A DNA stretch of 64,000 nucleotides from Lutimaribacter degradans (GTDB lineage: Bacteria; Pseudomonadota; Alphaproteobacteria; Rhodobacterales; Rhodobacteraceae): contig NZ_JAMQGO010000008.1 in assembly GCF_023703375.1 (NCBI RefSeq), positions 1 to 64,000 on the forward strand, given 5' to 3'. The notes below the pieces were generated by a model, which had not been told where the DNA came from, made no database searches, and saw nothing but the letters and a program-made list of their open reading frames with translations. The translations under genes and the position numbers were made by a program. Below are positions 35,302 to 44,695 of the stretch, piece after piece. Numbering within the stretch: position 1 is the stretch's first letter; each line of letters starts with the position of its first letter.

Positions 35302-35955
35302 ATGACCATGACCACAGAGAAGATCAAGCACCACCTGACCGACGAGTTGCTTATGGCATACTCGGCCGGCACCTTGCCCGAGGCGTTCAGCCTGGTCGTC
35401 GCGACGCATGTTTCGCTGTGCGATGACTGCCGGGCGCAGTTGGCCAGTTTCGATACCGTCGGTGGCGCGGTGCTGGAGGAGTGTGCGGAAACGGCGATGT
35501 CGGCCGGCGCGCTCGAGGCGACGATGGCACGGATCATGCAGGGCGGGCCGGTGGCCAAGCCGCGCAAGCCAAGCGGGGTCTTCCCCGCGCCGCTGCAGGA
35601 ATATGTCGGTGGCGACCTGGGAGCGGTGAAATGGAAGCCTGTCGGAATGGGTGTGCGGCAGGCCATCTTGCCCACCAGCGAGGATGCCAGCGTGCGCCTG
35701 CTGTATATACCTGCGGGCTGTGCTGTCCCCGATCACGGCCACCGCGGAACCGAATTGACGCTTGTTCTGCAAGGCGCGTTTCTTGACGAGGACGGCCGGT
35801 TTGCGCGTGGCGATGTCGAAGTTGCCGATGAAGAGCTTGAACATACCCCGGTCGCGGATATCGGCGAAGATTGCATTTGCCTTGCCGCAACCGATGCGCC
35901 GCTAAAATTCCGTGGCCTGATGCCGCGCCTCGCGCAGCCGTTCCTGAAAATCTGA
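35302..35955 (+). CDS. chrR: Zinc-binding anti-sigma factor ChrR
   Basis: A 217-aa anti-sigma factor. The N-terminal zinc anti-sigma domain shows H10/H11, H36, C40 and C43 (H-x3-C-x2-C), which holds RpoE. The C-terminal cupin domain has H145, H147, E151 and H181, plus the cysteine pair C191-x-C193. In Rhodobacter the cupin is needed to sense singlet oxygen, after which RpoE is released. All ligands are conserved, so the switch should work. It starts 2 bp after the rpoE stop; a second ATG lies two codons in. Confidence 0.95.
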   Translation: MTMTTEKIKHHLTDELLMAYSAGTLPEAFSLVVATHVSLCDDCRAQLASFDTVGGAVLEECAETAMSAGALEATMARIMQGGPVAKPRKPSGVFPAPLQEYVGGDLGAVKWKPVGMGVRQAILPTSEDASVRLLYIPAGCAVPDHGHRGTELTLVLQGAFLDEDGRFARGDVEVADEELEHTPVADIGEDCICLAATDAPLKFRGLMPRLAQPFLKI

Positions 35956-35973
35956 TTGCAGGGGGCGGGCCGC

Positions 35974-36297
35974 TTAAGTGCGGACCCGCTCCAACTGGCC
36001 GCGCAGCTCTTCGGCTTCCTGGCGCGCGTCGCGCAACCCGTCCATCGCGGCGGCCAGCTCGGCCTCGGTCTGGCTGATCTGGTTGGTCAGCTCGGCTTCG
36101 CGCTGCTGAAGATAGGTGATGGCCTGGTCGCGGGTTTCTTCCGCCTCGTGCAGCTCTTGGGCCATGCGCTCAAGCTCACCCATGTCCGAACGCGACACGC
36201 GGGTGAAACGGTGGATGAGCCAATGCGCGAACCATCCCACGCAAAAAGCCACGAACAGAATGATCGCTGTGGCGATGATGATTTCGGTTCTATTCAT
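35974..36297 (-). CDS. Small membrane-anchored coiled-coil protein
   Basis: A 107-aa protein with one N-terminal helix (IIIATAIILFVAFCVGWFAHWLI) and then a charged segment of about 65 residues that is almost pure Glu/Gln/Ala/Leu/Arg heptads, so a coiled coil. It overlaps the end of the OmpA-family gene by 8 bp and is presumably co-translated. A role as an envelope spacer or partner of that protein is inferred. I recognise no named family. Confidence 0.72.
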   Translation of the reverse strand: MNRTEIIIATAIILFVAFCVGWFAHWLIHRFTRVSRSDMGELERMAQELHEAEETRDQAITYLQQREAELTNQISQTEAELAAAMDGLRDARQEAEELRGQLERVRT

Positions 36298-38200
36298 CGG
36301 ACGATCCTTGTTCCGAGGGAGCCTCGGCGTCGGTGTCTTCTACGTTGGACTGCTCCACACTTTCAAGCGTGGTTTGTTCCTCGTCGGTCGGTTCCGGCCG
36401 GATCAGCTTGAACTCGATGCGCCGGTTGGCCTCGCGGCCCTCTTCGGTATCGTTATCCGCGATCGGGGTTTCTTCACCATAACCCTTGGCGGTTATGTTC
36501 GCAGTCAGAACACGGCGCTCGCGCAAAGCGTTCAGAACTGCCTGCGCACGGGCCTGGCTCAGCTGCTGGTTCATCACTTCGCGGCCCTGGCTGTCGGTGT
36601 GGCCGCCGATTTCCATGCGGACCTCGCCGCAAGTCTTCAGGATTTCAGCGATGTCGTCGATGGTGCCACGCGCCGCGGAATCGGGCGTGGACGATCCCGG
36701 TTCAAAGTTGATCTTGCGCGTATCGAGGATGGCGGCAATCTCGGCCTCGCACTCTTCCGGCGTGGGAATCGAAGCGACGGGATCAAGCTTTTCCTGATAG
36801 GTCACGTCGATGTCGAACCGCTCGGCCTCGCCCAGTTTCTCGGCCAGAAGGCGCGCGATCTCGGCCGAGGCTTCTGTGTTGCCGGTATTACCGCTGACGC
36901 GGATCGTGTCGGGCTGCACGATAAGGGCACCGTTCGATAGTTTCGACAGCGCCTCGAGCCCGGTCAGCACGCGCACGGGCCAATCGGCGGGCAGGCTGTC
37001 GTCTAGCCGCGCCCCGACATAGATATTGCCCGAGCCAAAACGCGCCCTGGCAAAGCTTTCGGTGGTGGTGCGGCTTAACTCGTCGCTTAGCCGGCCACGC
37101 AATTGCAGCAGCCCCTCGGGCGACAGGGTCGCCAAGAACTCCGGTGGGCCGGTGGCCTTGTCATCCTTGGGTTCGGGCAAGACCGCGTGCAGCGCAAAGA
37201 CATCGGGCAGACTGTTTTCCAGCTCGCCCACGGTGCGGTCGAACAGGTCCGGCTCGGTGCCCTCGGCCGCGACAAGCGTTACATCCGCGTCCGAAAAAGT
37301 AACCGAGCCGCCGCCCAGCCGGGCCAGTGCGGCAATGGCCTGTTCGGCGGCGGCGGCCCAGTTGGGCGTGGGCACGCCCAGCCCGATAGTGCAGGCCGCC
37401 TTGCCGGTCAGGCCTGCGGACGTGGCCGCGCTCAGGATGCGGTTGCGCGCCTCTTCGGTGTCGGCCGAACAGGCATCGAATCGCGGAGTACCGTCCTCGA
37501 TCAGGAAGCGCAGCGTGAAAGGTGTGATGACGGGGCGCGGCGCGCTGATGTTCAGCGAAAGGCGCAGGCCGCGCGGCGCGGACGAGGACAATTCGCTTTC
37601 CAGGCTGCGCTTGGCATTGGGGCTGTTGGAAATCGCGGTGATCTCGACCTGCTGGGCGCTGACAGACACCTTGGCGCGTTTCAGGCGCTGCAAGGCCGAA
37701 ACGGCATAGTCGACGGCAGTATCCCAGCCATCCGGCGTGGCGTAATCGGCGCTTTCAAGAAGGTCGGCAACTGACCCGTCTTCGGTCAGCTTTCCAAGCC
37801 GTGCAGCAAGCGCCTCGCGGTCGGTGGCAGAAGGCACCAGCCCGATCAGCGAAATGCCGCCATCGTTGCGCAGGATCTCGATCGAAAAGCGCGGGGGGGC
37901 CATTTGCTTGGTTTCTTCGACCTCCATCTGGTCGATGATCCGGGCTGCGTCGACAACCGCTCCCGCCGTTGACAGCGCCTGAAAACGCAGCGCCTCGCTG
38001 GGGGCGGTGCCGGCCAGGTACACGCGCAGGCCATCGGCCTCGACCTCGGCCCAGTGCAGCGCGGCAAGGTCGAGCGCGCGGCGCACGCCACGCTCGGAAT
38101 TGTCCTGGATCACGTTCACCGCGAAAAGGGCGGTGACAAGGCACAGCACCGCCCCGATCAGGAAGGTGCCGAAGACAAGAGCGATCGAGGACAAGCGCAT
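36290..38200 (-). CDS. OmpA-family peptidoglycan-binding envelope protein
   Basis: A 636-aa protein with an N-terminal signal/anchor (RLSSIALVFGTFLIGAVLCLVTALFAV). A long middle region holds BON-like segments, for example ADGLRVYLAGTAPSEALRFQAL near residue 55, and a C-terminal OmpA domain contains MEIGGHTDSQGREVMNQQLSQ-type peptidoglycan-binding residues and REANRRIEFKLI. Such proteins tether the envelope to the wall. The ending is strongly acidic. The start at 38200 was chosen because the hydrophobic leader begins there; a longer frame adds unrelated residues. It is cotranscribed with the coiled-coil protein. Confidence 0.85.
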   Translation of the reverse strand: MRLSSIALVFGTFLIGAVLCLVTALFAVNVIQDNSERGVRRALDLAALHWAEVEADGLRVYLAGTAPSEALRFQALSTAGAVVDAARIIDQMEVEETKQMAPPRFSIEILRNDGGISLIGLVPSATDREALAARLGKLTEDGSVADLLESADYATPDGWDTAVDYAVSALQRLKRAKVSVSAQQVEITAISNSPNAKRSLESELSSSAPRGLRLSLNISAPRPVITPFTLRFLIEDGTPRFDACSADTEEARNRILSAATSAGLTGKAACTIGLGVPTPNWAAAAEQAIAALARLGGGSVTFSDADVTLVAAEGTEPDLFDRTVGELENSLPDVFALHAVLPEPKDDKATGPPEFLATLSPEGLLQLRGRLSDELSRTTTESFARARFGSGNIYVGARLDDSLPADWPVRVLTGLEALSKLSNGALIVQPDTIRVSGNTGNTEASAEIARLLAEKLGEAERFDIDVTYQEKLDPVASIPTPEECEAEIAAILDTRKINFEPGSSTPDSAARGTIDDIAEILKTCGEVRMEIGGHTDSQGREVMNQQLSQARAQAVLNALRERRVLTANITAKGYGEETPIADNDTEEGREANRRIEFKLIRPEPTDEEQTTLESVEQSNVEDTDAEAPSEQGSSDE

Positions 38201-38260
38201 GGAACAGCCGTGACAAGTGAATGACAGGGCGTGTTTAGGGCCGCTGGCGCCGGGGTGCAA

Positions 38261-39241
38261 TCACACGAACATGGCACCGGCGAAAAACAGCAAGGGGATC
38301 AGCCCGGTGTCGCGGTTCGACCTGAAAAGCATGAGGCAGGTATCGGGGTCGTCGATCTGCAGCTTGCGCAGTTGCCAGACCATGTGCCACCCCATGCCCC
38401 AAGGTCCGAATATCGCCAGGCCGATTGCCAGCGGGTCGCCGCCGCGCCCGGCCATGGCCGAAAGAATGGCCATGGCCATCAGGCTGACGATGGCCACAAG
38501 AAATCGCCGCAGCCAGATCGCGGTGTCGGCCCCGAACAGCCGCGCGGTCGATTTCACGCCGATAAGCGCATCGTCTTCCTTGTCCTGGTGGGCATAGATC
38601 GTGTCGTAGAACAGCGTCCAGGCGATGCCCGCCATGTAAAGGATCAACGGCGCGGGGTGGAGATACCCGGTATGCGCCACCCAGGCCAGCATCGCGCCCC
38701 AGTTGAACGCAAGCCCCAGAAACACCTGCGGCCACCAGGTAAACCGCTTGGCAAAGGGGTAGATCGCCACCGGCAGCAGCGCCACGATGCCCATGAGGAT
38801 CGCCGCGGTATTGAACGTCAGCAGGATGCAGAAGGCGATCAGCGATTGCACGATCAGCCATGCGGCGGCCTGCTTGACGCTGACCTGGCCCGACGGAATC
38901 GGGCGCGAGGCCGTGCGCGCCACCGATCCGTCGAAATCACGGTCGGTGATATCGTTCCAAGTGCAACCCGCCCCGCGCATCAACCAGGCGCCGATGCCGC
39001 AGCCGACAAAGATCCAGGCGTCTTCCCATCGGGCTTGCCCGTCATGCAGGATGGCCAGCGCCAGCCCCCACCAGCACGGGATCAGCAAAAGCCACGTGCC
39101 AATCGGGCGATCGGCACGGCTGAGCCGCAGGTAGGGCCGCGACCAGGCCGGCGCGCGCCGGTCAACCCAATTGCCGCGATAGGCGTCGGCCACGGAGCCT
39201 TGCGCGTCTTTGGCCTCTGGCGTCCCGTCGGGTGTGGTCAT
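38261..39241 (-). CDS. ubiA: 4-hydroxybenzoate polyprenyltransferase
   Basis: A 326-aa membrane enzyme that attaches the polyprenyl chain to 4-hydroxybenzoate in ubiquinone synthesis. The two Asp-rich Mg sites are NDITDRDFD and YDTIYAHQDKEDD, between about eight helices. The N-terminal segment up to the first helix (SRPYLRLSRADRPIGTWLLLIPCWWGLAL) is typical of UbiA. It is divergent from rsmE with only 12 bp between start codons. It uses the same compound that pobA degrades, but no link in regulation is visible. Confidence 0.94.
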   Translation of the reverse strand: MTTPDGTPEAKDAQGSVADAYRGNWVDRRAPAWSRPYLRLSRADRPIGTWLLLIPCWWGLALAILHDGQARWEDAWIFVGCGIGAWLMRGAGCTWNDITDRDFDGSVARTASRPIPSGQVSVKQAAAWLIVQSLIAFCILLTFNTAAILMGIVALLPVAIYPFAKRFTWWPQVFLGLAFNWGAMLAWVAHTGYLHPAPLILYMAGIAWTLFYDTIYAHQDKEDDALIGVKSTARLFGADTAIWLRRFLVAIVSLMAMAILSAMAGRGGDPLAIGLAIFGPWGMGWHMVWQLRKLQIDDPDTCLMLFRSNRDTGLIPLLFFAGAMFV

Positions 39242-39253
39242 ATGGTCGGCCCC

Positions 39254-40000
39254 ATGAATACGACTGCGAAAATCCGCCTTTATGTAGATCACCCGTTGGG
39301 GGCTGGGCAATGCGTCGCTTTGGATCGTGATCAGGCGCATTACCTTTTCGGTGTCATGCGGCAGGGAACGGGCGCGCCGGTGTTGCTGTTCAACGGGCGT
39401 GATGGCGAATGGCTGGCCCATGTGACGCAGGCAGGAAAGCGCGGCGGTGAAGTGACATGCGAGGCGCAGACCCGCCCCTTGCAGATGCCGCCCGACCTTT
39501 GGCTGCTGTTCGCCCCGATCAAGAAGGCGCGCACAGATTTCATCGTTGAAAAAGCGGCCGAGATGGGCGCCGCACGCATCTGCCCGGTGCAGACCGAGTT
39601 CACCAATGCCGAGCGTATTCGCCAAGACCGGCTGCAAGCCCACGCTATCGAGGCGGCCGAGCAATGCGGCGGAACCTACGTGCCCGAGGTTTGCGATCTG
39701 CAAAAGCTGGATCGGCTGCTTGAGGGTTGGGATGCCGACCGCCAGTTGATGTTCTGCGACGAGGCGCTGACGGGCCGCTCATCGGCCCTTGCGGGGTCAG
39801 CCGTGGAAAAGGGCGGTGCGGATGGTCCATGGGCCGTCCTGATCGGCCCCGAAGGCGGCTTTTCCGATGCCGAGCGCGCGCGTTTGCGCGATCTGCCCTT
39901 TGCCCACCCGGTCAGCCTGGGTCCGCGTATCCTGCGTGCCGATACGGCAGCGGTGGCCGCGCTGACGCTGTGGCAGATGCAATTGGGGGATTGGCGTTGA
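39254..40000 (+). CDS. rsmE: 16S rRNA m3U1498 methyltransferase
   Basis: A 248-aa SPOUT methyltransferase that modifies U1498 of 16S rRNA. The knot region shows VLIGPEGGFSDAERARL and LGPRILRADTAAVAAL, and the N-terminal PUA-like domain contains HYLFGVMRQ. The start could be 39254 or the in-frame ATG at 39242 next to the ubiA start. The following gene overlaps its stop (TTGA). Confidence 0.93.
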   Translation: MNTTAKIRLYVDHPLGAGQCVALDRDQAHYLFGVMRQGTGAPVLLFNGRDGEWLAHVTQAGKRGGEVTCEAQTRPLQMPPDLWLLFAPIKKARTDFIVEKAAEMGAARICPVQTEFTNAERIRQDRLQAHAIEAAEQCGGTYVPEVCDLQKLDRLLEGWDADRQLMFCDEALTGRSSALAGSAVEKGGADGPWAVLIGPEGGFSDAERARLRDLPFAHPVSLGPRILRADTAAVAALTLWQMQLGDWR

Positions 40001-40509
40001 ACTTTGTGCGTCCCGAAGCCGCGGCCACGCTGTCGCGCTGGCGTGATGCGCTGGTTGGGCTGGTCCTTGGCGGCCTGGGTGCGTGGTGGGGCCTGACGGC
40101 GCATGGCATTCTGTCATGGGTGGGCTGGGGGCTGTTGCTGCTCGGGCTGGTTCTGATCTGGACCGGGGCCCGCCGGGCGCGATTTCACGCGGGTCGGGGC
40201 GGGCCCGGTGTCGTGACGGTCGACGAGGGCGCAGTGGCCTGGCTGGGGCCCTTCGGCGGCGGCGCGGTGGCGCTGTCCGAACTCGACCGGCTGGAGCTTG
40301 ACCCGACATCCGATCCGGCTGTCTGGCGGTTGCACGCGCCCGGGCAGGCGCCGCTTGACATCCCCGTGACGGCGGAAGGGGCCGATGCGCTGTTTGACGC
40401 GTTCGCGCGACTGCCGGGCCTGGATACGCCGCGAATGTTGGCCGAATTGCGCGGTGGCGCACAGGCACCTGTTACGATCTGGCAAAAAACTAGGCCCCGT
40501 CTACATTGA
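39997..40509 (+). CDS. Small membrane protein of unknown function downstream of rsmE
   Basis: A 170-aa protein, probably beginning with a TTG at 39997 that overlaps the rsmE stop and has GGGGGA upstream. Two hydrophobic segments (LVGLVLGGLGAWWGL and ILSWVGWGLLLLGLVLIW) are followed by a soluble part of about 100 residues that looks like a PH-type beta domain (VTVDEGAVAWLGPFGGGAVALSELDRLEL). I recognise no named family. Its overlap with rsmE and 61-bp gap to gshA suggest an operon. Confidence 0.7.
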   Translation: MNFVRPEAAATLSRWRDALVGLVLGGLGAWWGLTAHGILSWVGWGLLLLGLVLIWTGARRARFHAGRGGPGVVTVDEGAVAWLGPFGGGAVALSELDRLELDPTSDPAVWRLHAPGQAPLDIPVTAEGADALFDAFARLPGLDTPRMLAELRGGAQAPVTIWQKTRPRLH

Positions 40510-40570
40510 CAGCGACAACAATTCGTCGCACCCATACCCCGTTTTAACAGCAACGTCGGAGAGCCATCCC

Positions 40571-41941
40571 ATGTCCATTCCTCAATCCGGCGGCGGCCCT
40601 ATCGAAAGCTTCGACCAGTTGGCGAGCTACCTGGAAAGCGGTTGCAAGCCGAAAGAGGCATGGCGCATAGGCACCGAGCACGAGAAATTCGGCTACAACA
40701 AGGACACGCACGCCCCCATCCCTTACGACGGGCCGAGCGGTGTGCGCGCGGTGCTTGAAGGATTGCGCGACAAGCATGGCTGGCAGCCGGTGGAAGAGGG
40801 CGGCAACCTGATCGGCCTGAGCAAAGACGGCGCCAATGTCAGCCTGGAACCCGGCGGTCAGCTGGAGCTGTCGGGCGCGCCGCTGGAAACGATCCACCAG
40901 ACTTGCGACGAGGTGAACGAGCACCTGCGCGAAGTCAAGGATATCGCCGATGCGATCGGGGTGGGCTTCATCGGGTTGGGCGCTGCGCCCGAATGGACGC
41001 ATGAAGAGATGCCGCTGATGCCCAAGGGGCGTTACAAGCTGATGGATGCCTACATGGACAAGGTGGGCAAAGCCGGCAAAATCATGATGCGGCGCACCTG
41101 CACCGTGCAGGTGAACCTGGATTTCTCGTCCGAGGCCGACATGGTCAAGAAGCTGCGCGTGGCGCTGGCGTTGCAGCCGGTGGCCAATGCGTTGTTTGGC
41201 AATTCGCCGTTTTTCGAGGGCAAGCCCAACGGCCACAAATCCTGGCGCGGATGGGTCTGGCGCCATCTGGACGAGTCGCGCACGGGCATGTTGCCGTTCG
41301 TGTTCGAGGATGGGTTCGGCTTTGATCGCTATGTCGATTACGCGCTCGATGTGCCGATGTATTTCGTCTACCGCGACGGTCAGTATATCGACGCGCTGGG
41401 GCAATCCTTCCGCGATTTCCTCGATGGCAAGCTGCCCGCGCTGCCGGGCGAAACGCCTACGCTGTCGGATTGGGCAGATCACCTGACAACCATTTTCCCC
41501 GAGGCGCGGATCAAGAAATACATGGAAATGCGCGGTGCCGATGGCGGCCCGTGGCGGCGCATCTGCGCATTGCCCGCTTTCTGGGTGGGGTTGATGTACG
41601 ACCAGTCCAGCCTGGATGCGGCCTGGGATCTGTGCAAGCACTGGGATGCGGAAACGCGCGAGGCATGGCGGGTCGAGTCATCGGTGCGCGGGCTTCAGGC
41701 CATCGTGGGCGGCCGCCGGATGATCGACCTGGCCGCCGAGGCGCTGGATGTCAGCCGCGCGGGCCTCAAGGCGCGGGCGCGCCCCGGGTTGGGCGGTATG
41801 GTGCAGGATGAACGCCATTTCCTGCACGCCTTGGAAGACAGCATCGAAACCGGGCAGGCCCCGGCGGATGAATTGCTGGAGCGCTACAACACCGACTGGA
41901 ACGGCGATATCAGCCGCATCTATCAGGATTACAGCTACTGA
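40571..41941 (+). CDS. gshA: Glutamate-cysteine ligase
   Basis: A 456-aa ATP-dependent enzyme making gamma-glutamylcysteine, the first step of glutathione synthesis. It is of the alphaproteobacterial/plant type: WRIGTEHEKFGY at about residue 34, LEPGGQLELSGAPLETIH, RRTCTVQVNLDFSSE and RGADGGPWRRICALPAFWVGLMY are conserved. Length and motifs are complete. Glutathione is also relevant to the oxidative-stress locus 5 kb upstream, though no shared promoter is seen. Confidence 0.93.
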   Translation: MSIPQSGGGPIESFDQLASYLESGCKPKEAWRIGTEHEKFGYNKDTHAPIPYDGPSGVRAVLEGLRDKHGWQPVEEGGNLIGLSKDGANVSLEPGGQLELSGAPLETIHQTCDEVNEHLREVKDIADAIGVGFIGLGAAPEWTHEEMPLMPKGRYKLMDAYMDKVGKAGKIMMRRTCTVQVNLDFSSEADMVKKLRVALALQPVANALFGNSPFFEGKPNGHKSWRGWVWRHLDESRTGMLPFVFEDGFGFDRYVDYALDVPMYFVYRDGQYIDALGQSFRDFLDGKLPALPGETPTLSDWADHLTTIFPEARIKKYMEMRGADGGPWRRICALPAFWVGLMYDQSSLDAAWDLCKHWDAETREAWRVESSVRGLQAIVGGRRMIDLAAEALDVSRAGLKARARPGLGGMVQDERHFLHALEDSIETGQAPADELLERYNTDWNGDISRIYQDYSY

Positions 41942-41952
41942 TCGCGCGGCAC

Positions 41953-41971
41953 GGGGGCGGCTTATGCCCCC
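41953..41971 (+). terminator. Weak hairpin after gshA
   Basis: A GGGGGC/GCCCCC stem (41953-41958 with 41966-41971) with a 7-nt loop lies 11 bp after the gshA stop. It has no T-run, so it may work only as a Rho-assisted stop or RNA-stability element. Confidence 0.4.
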
Positions 41972-42125
41972 GGCGGCCGGCCGCAGCCTGTTGCTGCGCG
42001 GCGCGCGGCGTCGGTTTGCGCCCCGCAGGTCGGTTTTGGGCGGCATTGCGTCGGCTGGGCCATCCGCAATTCGCGCGGGCTGCTATTGATCGTGCAACGC
42101 ATGATCCAAGGGAGTCGCCTGCGCA

Positions 42126-44627
42126 ATGAAAACCCATGTCAAAGCTCTGGTCGTCGGCGGTGGCGCTGTCGGCACCTCGATTGCCTATCACCTTGCCCGC
42201 GCGGGCTGGTCCGATGTGATGTTGCTTGAGCGCGACGAACTGACCTCGGGCTCGACATGGCACGCGGCGGGGCTGTTGCCGCTGTTCAACATGAGCTATG
42301 CAACAAGCCATATCCACGATTACAGCGTCAGGTTCTACAAGACCCTCGAGGAAGAGACCGGCCTGAATGCCGGCTTCTCGGTGGTGGGCAACCTGCGCAT
42401 GGCCCAGACCCAAGAGCGCATGGATGAATACATGCTTTATGCCTCGACGGCGGAAACAGTGGGTATCCCCTATGAATGGATGACCCCGGCCCAGATCAAG
42501 GAACGGTGGCCGCTGGTCAATTGCGACGACCTGAAGGGCGCGATTTATCACCCGACCGATGGCTACATCAACCCGGCCGATGTGACGATGGCGATGGCCA
42601 AGGGTGCGCGCCAGCGCGGCGTCGTGATCGAACGCAAGTGGCAGGTCGACGGCTATGAGTGGACGGGCAGCGACTGGCGCGTCACCCTGACCCGGATGGT
42701 GGAAAAGGGGGGCAACCTTGTTGCGTCCGAGGAGCAGACCACCATCACCGCCGAACATGTCGTCACCGCCACCGGCAACCATGCGCAGCGCACGGCACGC
42801 CTGCTGGGAATCACGATTCCCGCGATTCCGGTCGAACACCAGTTCATCGTGACCGAGCAGGACCCGGCGCTGGTAGCCTATCGCAAGTCGAACCCCGAAC
42901 ATCCCGTGCTGCGCGACGCCGACGCCAAGTGGTACGTGCGCGAGGAACGCGGCGGCTGGATCTTGGGCCCTTACGAACGCAACGCGCCCGTACGGTTCGA
43001 ATACGGCGTGCCCGACAGTTTCCGCGCCGACCTGTTCCCACTGGACCTGGAGCGGATCGAAGAAGAATACATGTCGATGATCCACCGGCTTCCGTCGTCG
43101 GAAAGCGCGGGCCTCAAGGACGACTATAACGGCCCAATCTGCTATACGCCGGATGGCAACCCGCTGGTTGGCCCGGCACCGGGTTTGCGCAACATGTGGC
43201 TGGCCGAGGGCTTTTCCTTCGGGATCACGGCAGCCGGTGGCACCGGCCACTACCTGGCCCAGTTGATGGTCGAGGGCGAGGCCGAAATCGACATGGCCAG
43301 CCTTGATCCGCGCCGCTATGGCCAGGATTGGATGACCACCGAATACGGCGCGCGCAAGAACGAAGAGGCGTATGAGCACGTCTACATCCTGCACCACCCC
43401 GACGAAGAACGCCCCGCCTGCCGCCCGCTGCGGACCGCCCCGGCCTATGACCGCCAAAAGGCGCGCGGCGCGCAGTTCGGCTGTGCCAACGGGTTCGAAA
43501 GACCCAACTATTTCGGGCCGCTGGATGCGCCAGAAAACTTCGATCACGACGCGCGCAGTTTTCGCAGGGGCGGTTGGTGGCAATATGCCGTGGACGAGGC
43601 AACGGCCGTGCGTGAGGGCGTGGGCCTGATCGATGCCACCGCCTTTACCAAGCACGTGGTCAAGGGGCCGGGCGCGACGCAGTTCCTCGACTGGTTCACC
43701 TGCAACAAGCTTCCAAAGGTTGGCCGGATCAACCTGACCTATGCGCTGACGGCGGCGGGCACTACGCGCACCGAATACACCATCGTGCGCCTGGCCGAGG
43801 ACGAATATTACCTTGTTTCCGCGGGTGCCTGGACGGCTTATGACGGCGATTACCTGCGCAAGGCGGCCGAGGACAAGGCCCCTGAATTCGGCTATATCGA
43901 GATTCAGGACGTTGCCACGCAATGGGGTGTTTTCGCCATCGCGGGCCCGAAAACGCGCGATGTGCTGAACGCGGTGATCAAGGATGCCGATCCGTCAACC
44001 GCGCTGTCTAACAAGCGGTTCCCGTGGCTTTCCTGCCGTGACATCGAACTGGGCATGTGCCCGGTGCGCGCGATCCGCGTGGCCTATACCGGCGAACTGG
44101 GCTGGGAATTGCATCACCCCATCGAGATGCAGAACTACCTGTTCGACCTGCTGGAAAAGGCAGGTGAACCGCACGGGATGAAGCTGGTGGGCGCGCGGGC
44201 GCAAAACTGGCTGCGCCAGGAAAAATCCTATCGCGCCTTCGGCAACGAACTGGGCCGTGACGCCACCCCGATCGAGGCCGACCTGCCGCGTTTCGTGGAC
44301 CTGTCCAAGGAGTTTCACGGCAAGGCGACGATGGAGGCGCTGGGGGTGCGTTCCAAATGCGTGACCGTGCTGATCGACGGACCTGACGACGCCGACCCAT
44401 GGGGGCGCGAGGCGCTGTTTGTCGATGGCAAGAAGGTTGGGCGCCTGACTTCGGGTGGCTATTCTGTCGCGTTCGGAAAATCCATCGGCATGGGGTATGT
44501 CGCGCCGGAACTGGCCAAAGAGGGCCAGAAGCTGAAAGTGCTGATCATGGGCACACTGTATGACGCCGAAGTGACCTGTGACAGCCCTTATGATCCGAAG
44601 AACGAGACCATCCGCAAGGACGTGTGA
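42126..44627 (+). CDS. Dimethylglycine/sarcosine dehydrogenase-like FAD-GcvT protein
   Basis: An 833-aa enzyme in the dimethylglycine dehydrogenase family: FAD domain with GGGAVG (11-16), the flavin-attachment region SGSTWHAAGLL with H46, a FAO domain, then GcvT-type folate-binding domains from about residue 430 to the end (YTGELGWELHHP is a hallmark). It should oxidatively demethylate an N-methyl amino acid and pass the one-carbon unit to tetrahydrofolate. The window also encodes carnitine-to-betaine enzymes, and an N-methyl-amine demethylase-like protein at 2704-4704, so a betaine-to-glycine path is plausible. Sarcosine or another N-methyl compound remains possible. Confidence 0.88.
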   Translation: MKTHVKALVVGGGAVGTSIAYHLARAGWSDVMLLERDELTSGSTWHAAGLLPLFNMSYATSHIHDYSVRFYKTLEEETGLNAGFSVVGNLRMAQTQERMDEYMLYASTAETVGIPYEWMTPAQIKERWPLVNCDDLKGAIYHPTDGYINPADVTMAMAKGARQRGVVIERKWQVDGYEWTGSDWRVTLTRMVEKGGNLVASEEQTTITAEHVVTATGNHAQRTARLLGITIPAIPVEHQFIVTEQDPALVAYRKSNPEHPVLRDADAKWYVREERGGWILGPYERNAPVRFEYGVPDSFRADLFPLDLERIEEEYMSMIHRLPSSESAGLKDDYNGPICYTPDGNPLVGPAPGLRNMWLAEGFSFGITAAGGTGHYLAQLMVEGEAEIDMASLDPRRYGQDWMTTEYGARKNEEAYEHVYILHHPDEERPACRPLRTAPAYDRQKARGAQFGCANGFERPNYFGPLDAPENFDHDARSFRRGGWWQYAVDEATAVREGVGLIDATAFTKHVVKGPGATQFLDWFTCNKLPKVGRINLTYALTAAGTTRTEYTIVRLAEDEYYLVSAGAWTAYDGDYLRKAAEDKAPEFGYIEIQDVATQWGVFAIAGPKTRDVLNAVIKDADPSTALSNKRFPWLSCRDIELGMCPVRAIRVAYTGELGWELHHPIEMQNYLFDLLEKAGEPHGMKLVGARAQNWLRQEKSYRAFGNELGRDATPIEADLPRFVDLSKEFHGKATMEALGVRSKCVTVLIDGPDDADPWGREALFVDGKKVGRLTSGGYSVAFGKSIGMGYVAPELAKEGQKLKVLIMGTLYDAEVTCDSPYDPKNETIRKDV

Positions 44628-44644
44628 CCCAAACATGATGCGCG

Positions 44645-44666
44645 CCGGACCCCGAAAGGGGCCCGG
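44645..44666. terminator. Convergent GAAA-loop hairpin terminator
   Basis: The stem CCGG-A-CCCC / GGGG-C-CCGG with a GAAA tetraloop lies 17 bp after the dimethylglycine-dehydrogenase stop and 29 bp before the stop of the opposing AhpD-like gene. It is placed to end both transcripts. Confidence 0.65.
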
Positions 44667-44695
44667 TTCCGTGTCAGAGGGCGAGCCGTGCCGCC

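Noticed and set aside
41910..43922. 670-codon minus-strand frame over the dimethylglycine dehydrogenase-like gene
   Set aside because: Antisense artefact of high-GC coding DNA; no motif and no ribosome site.
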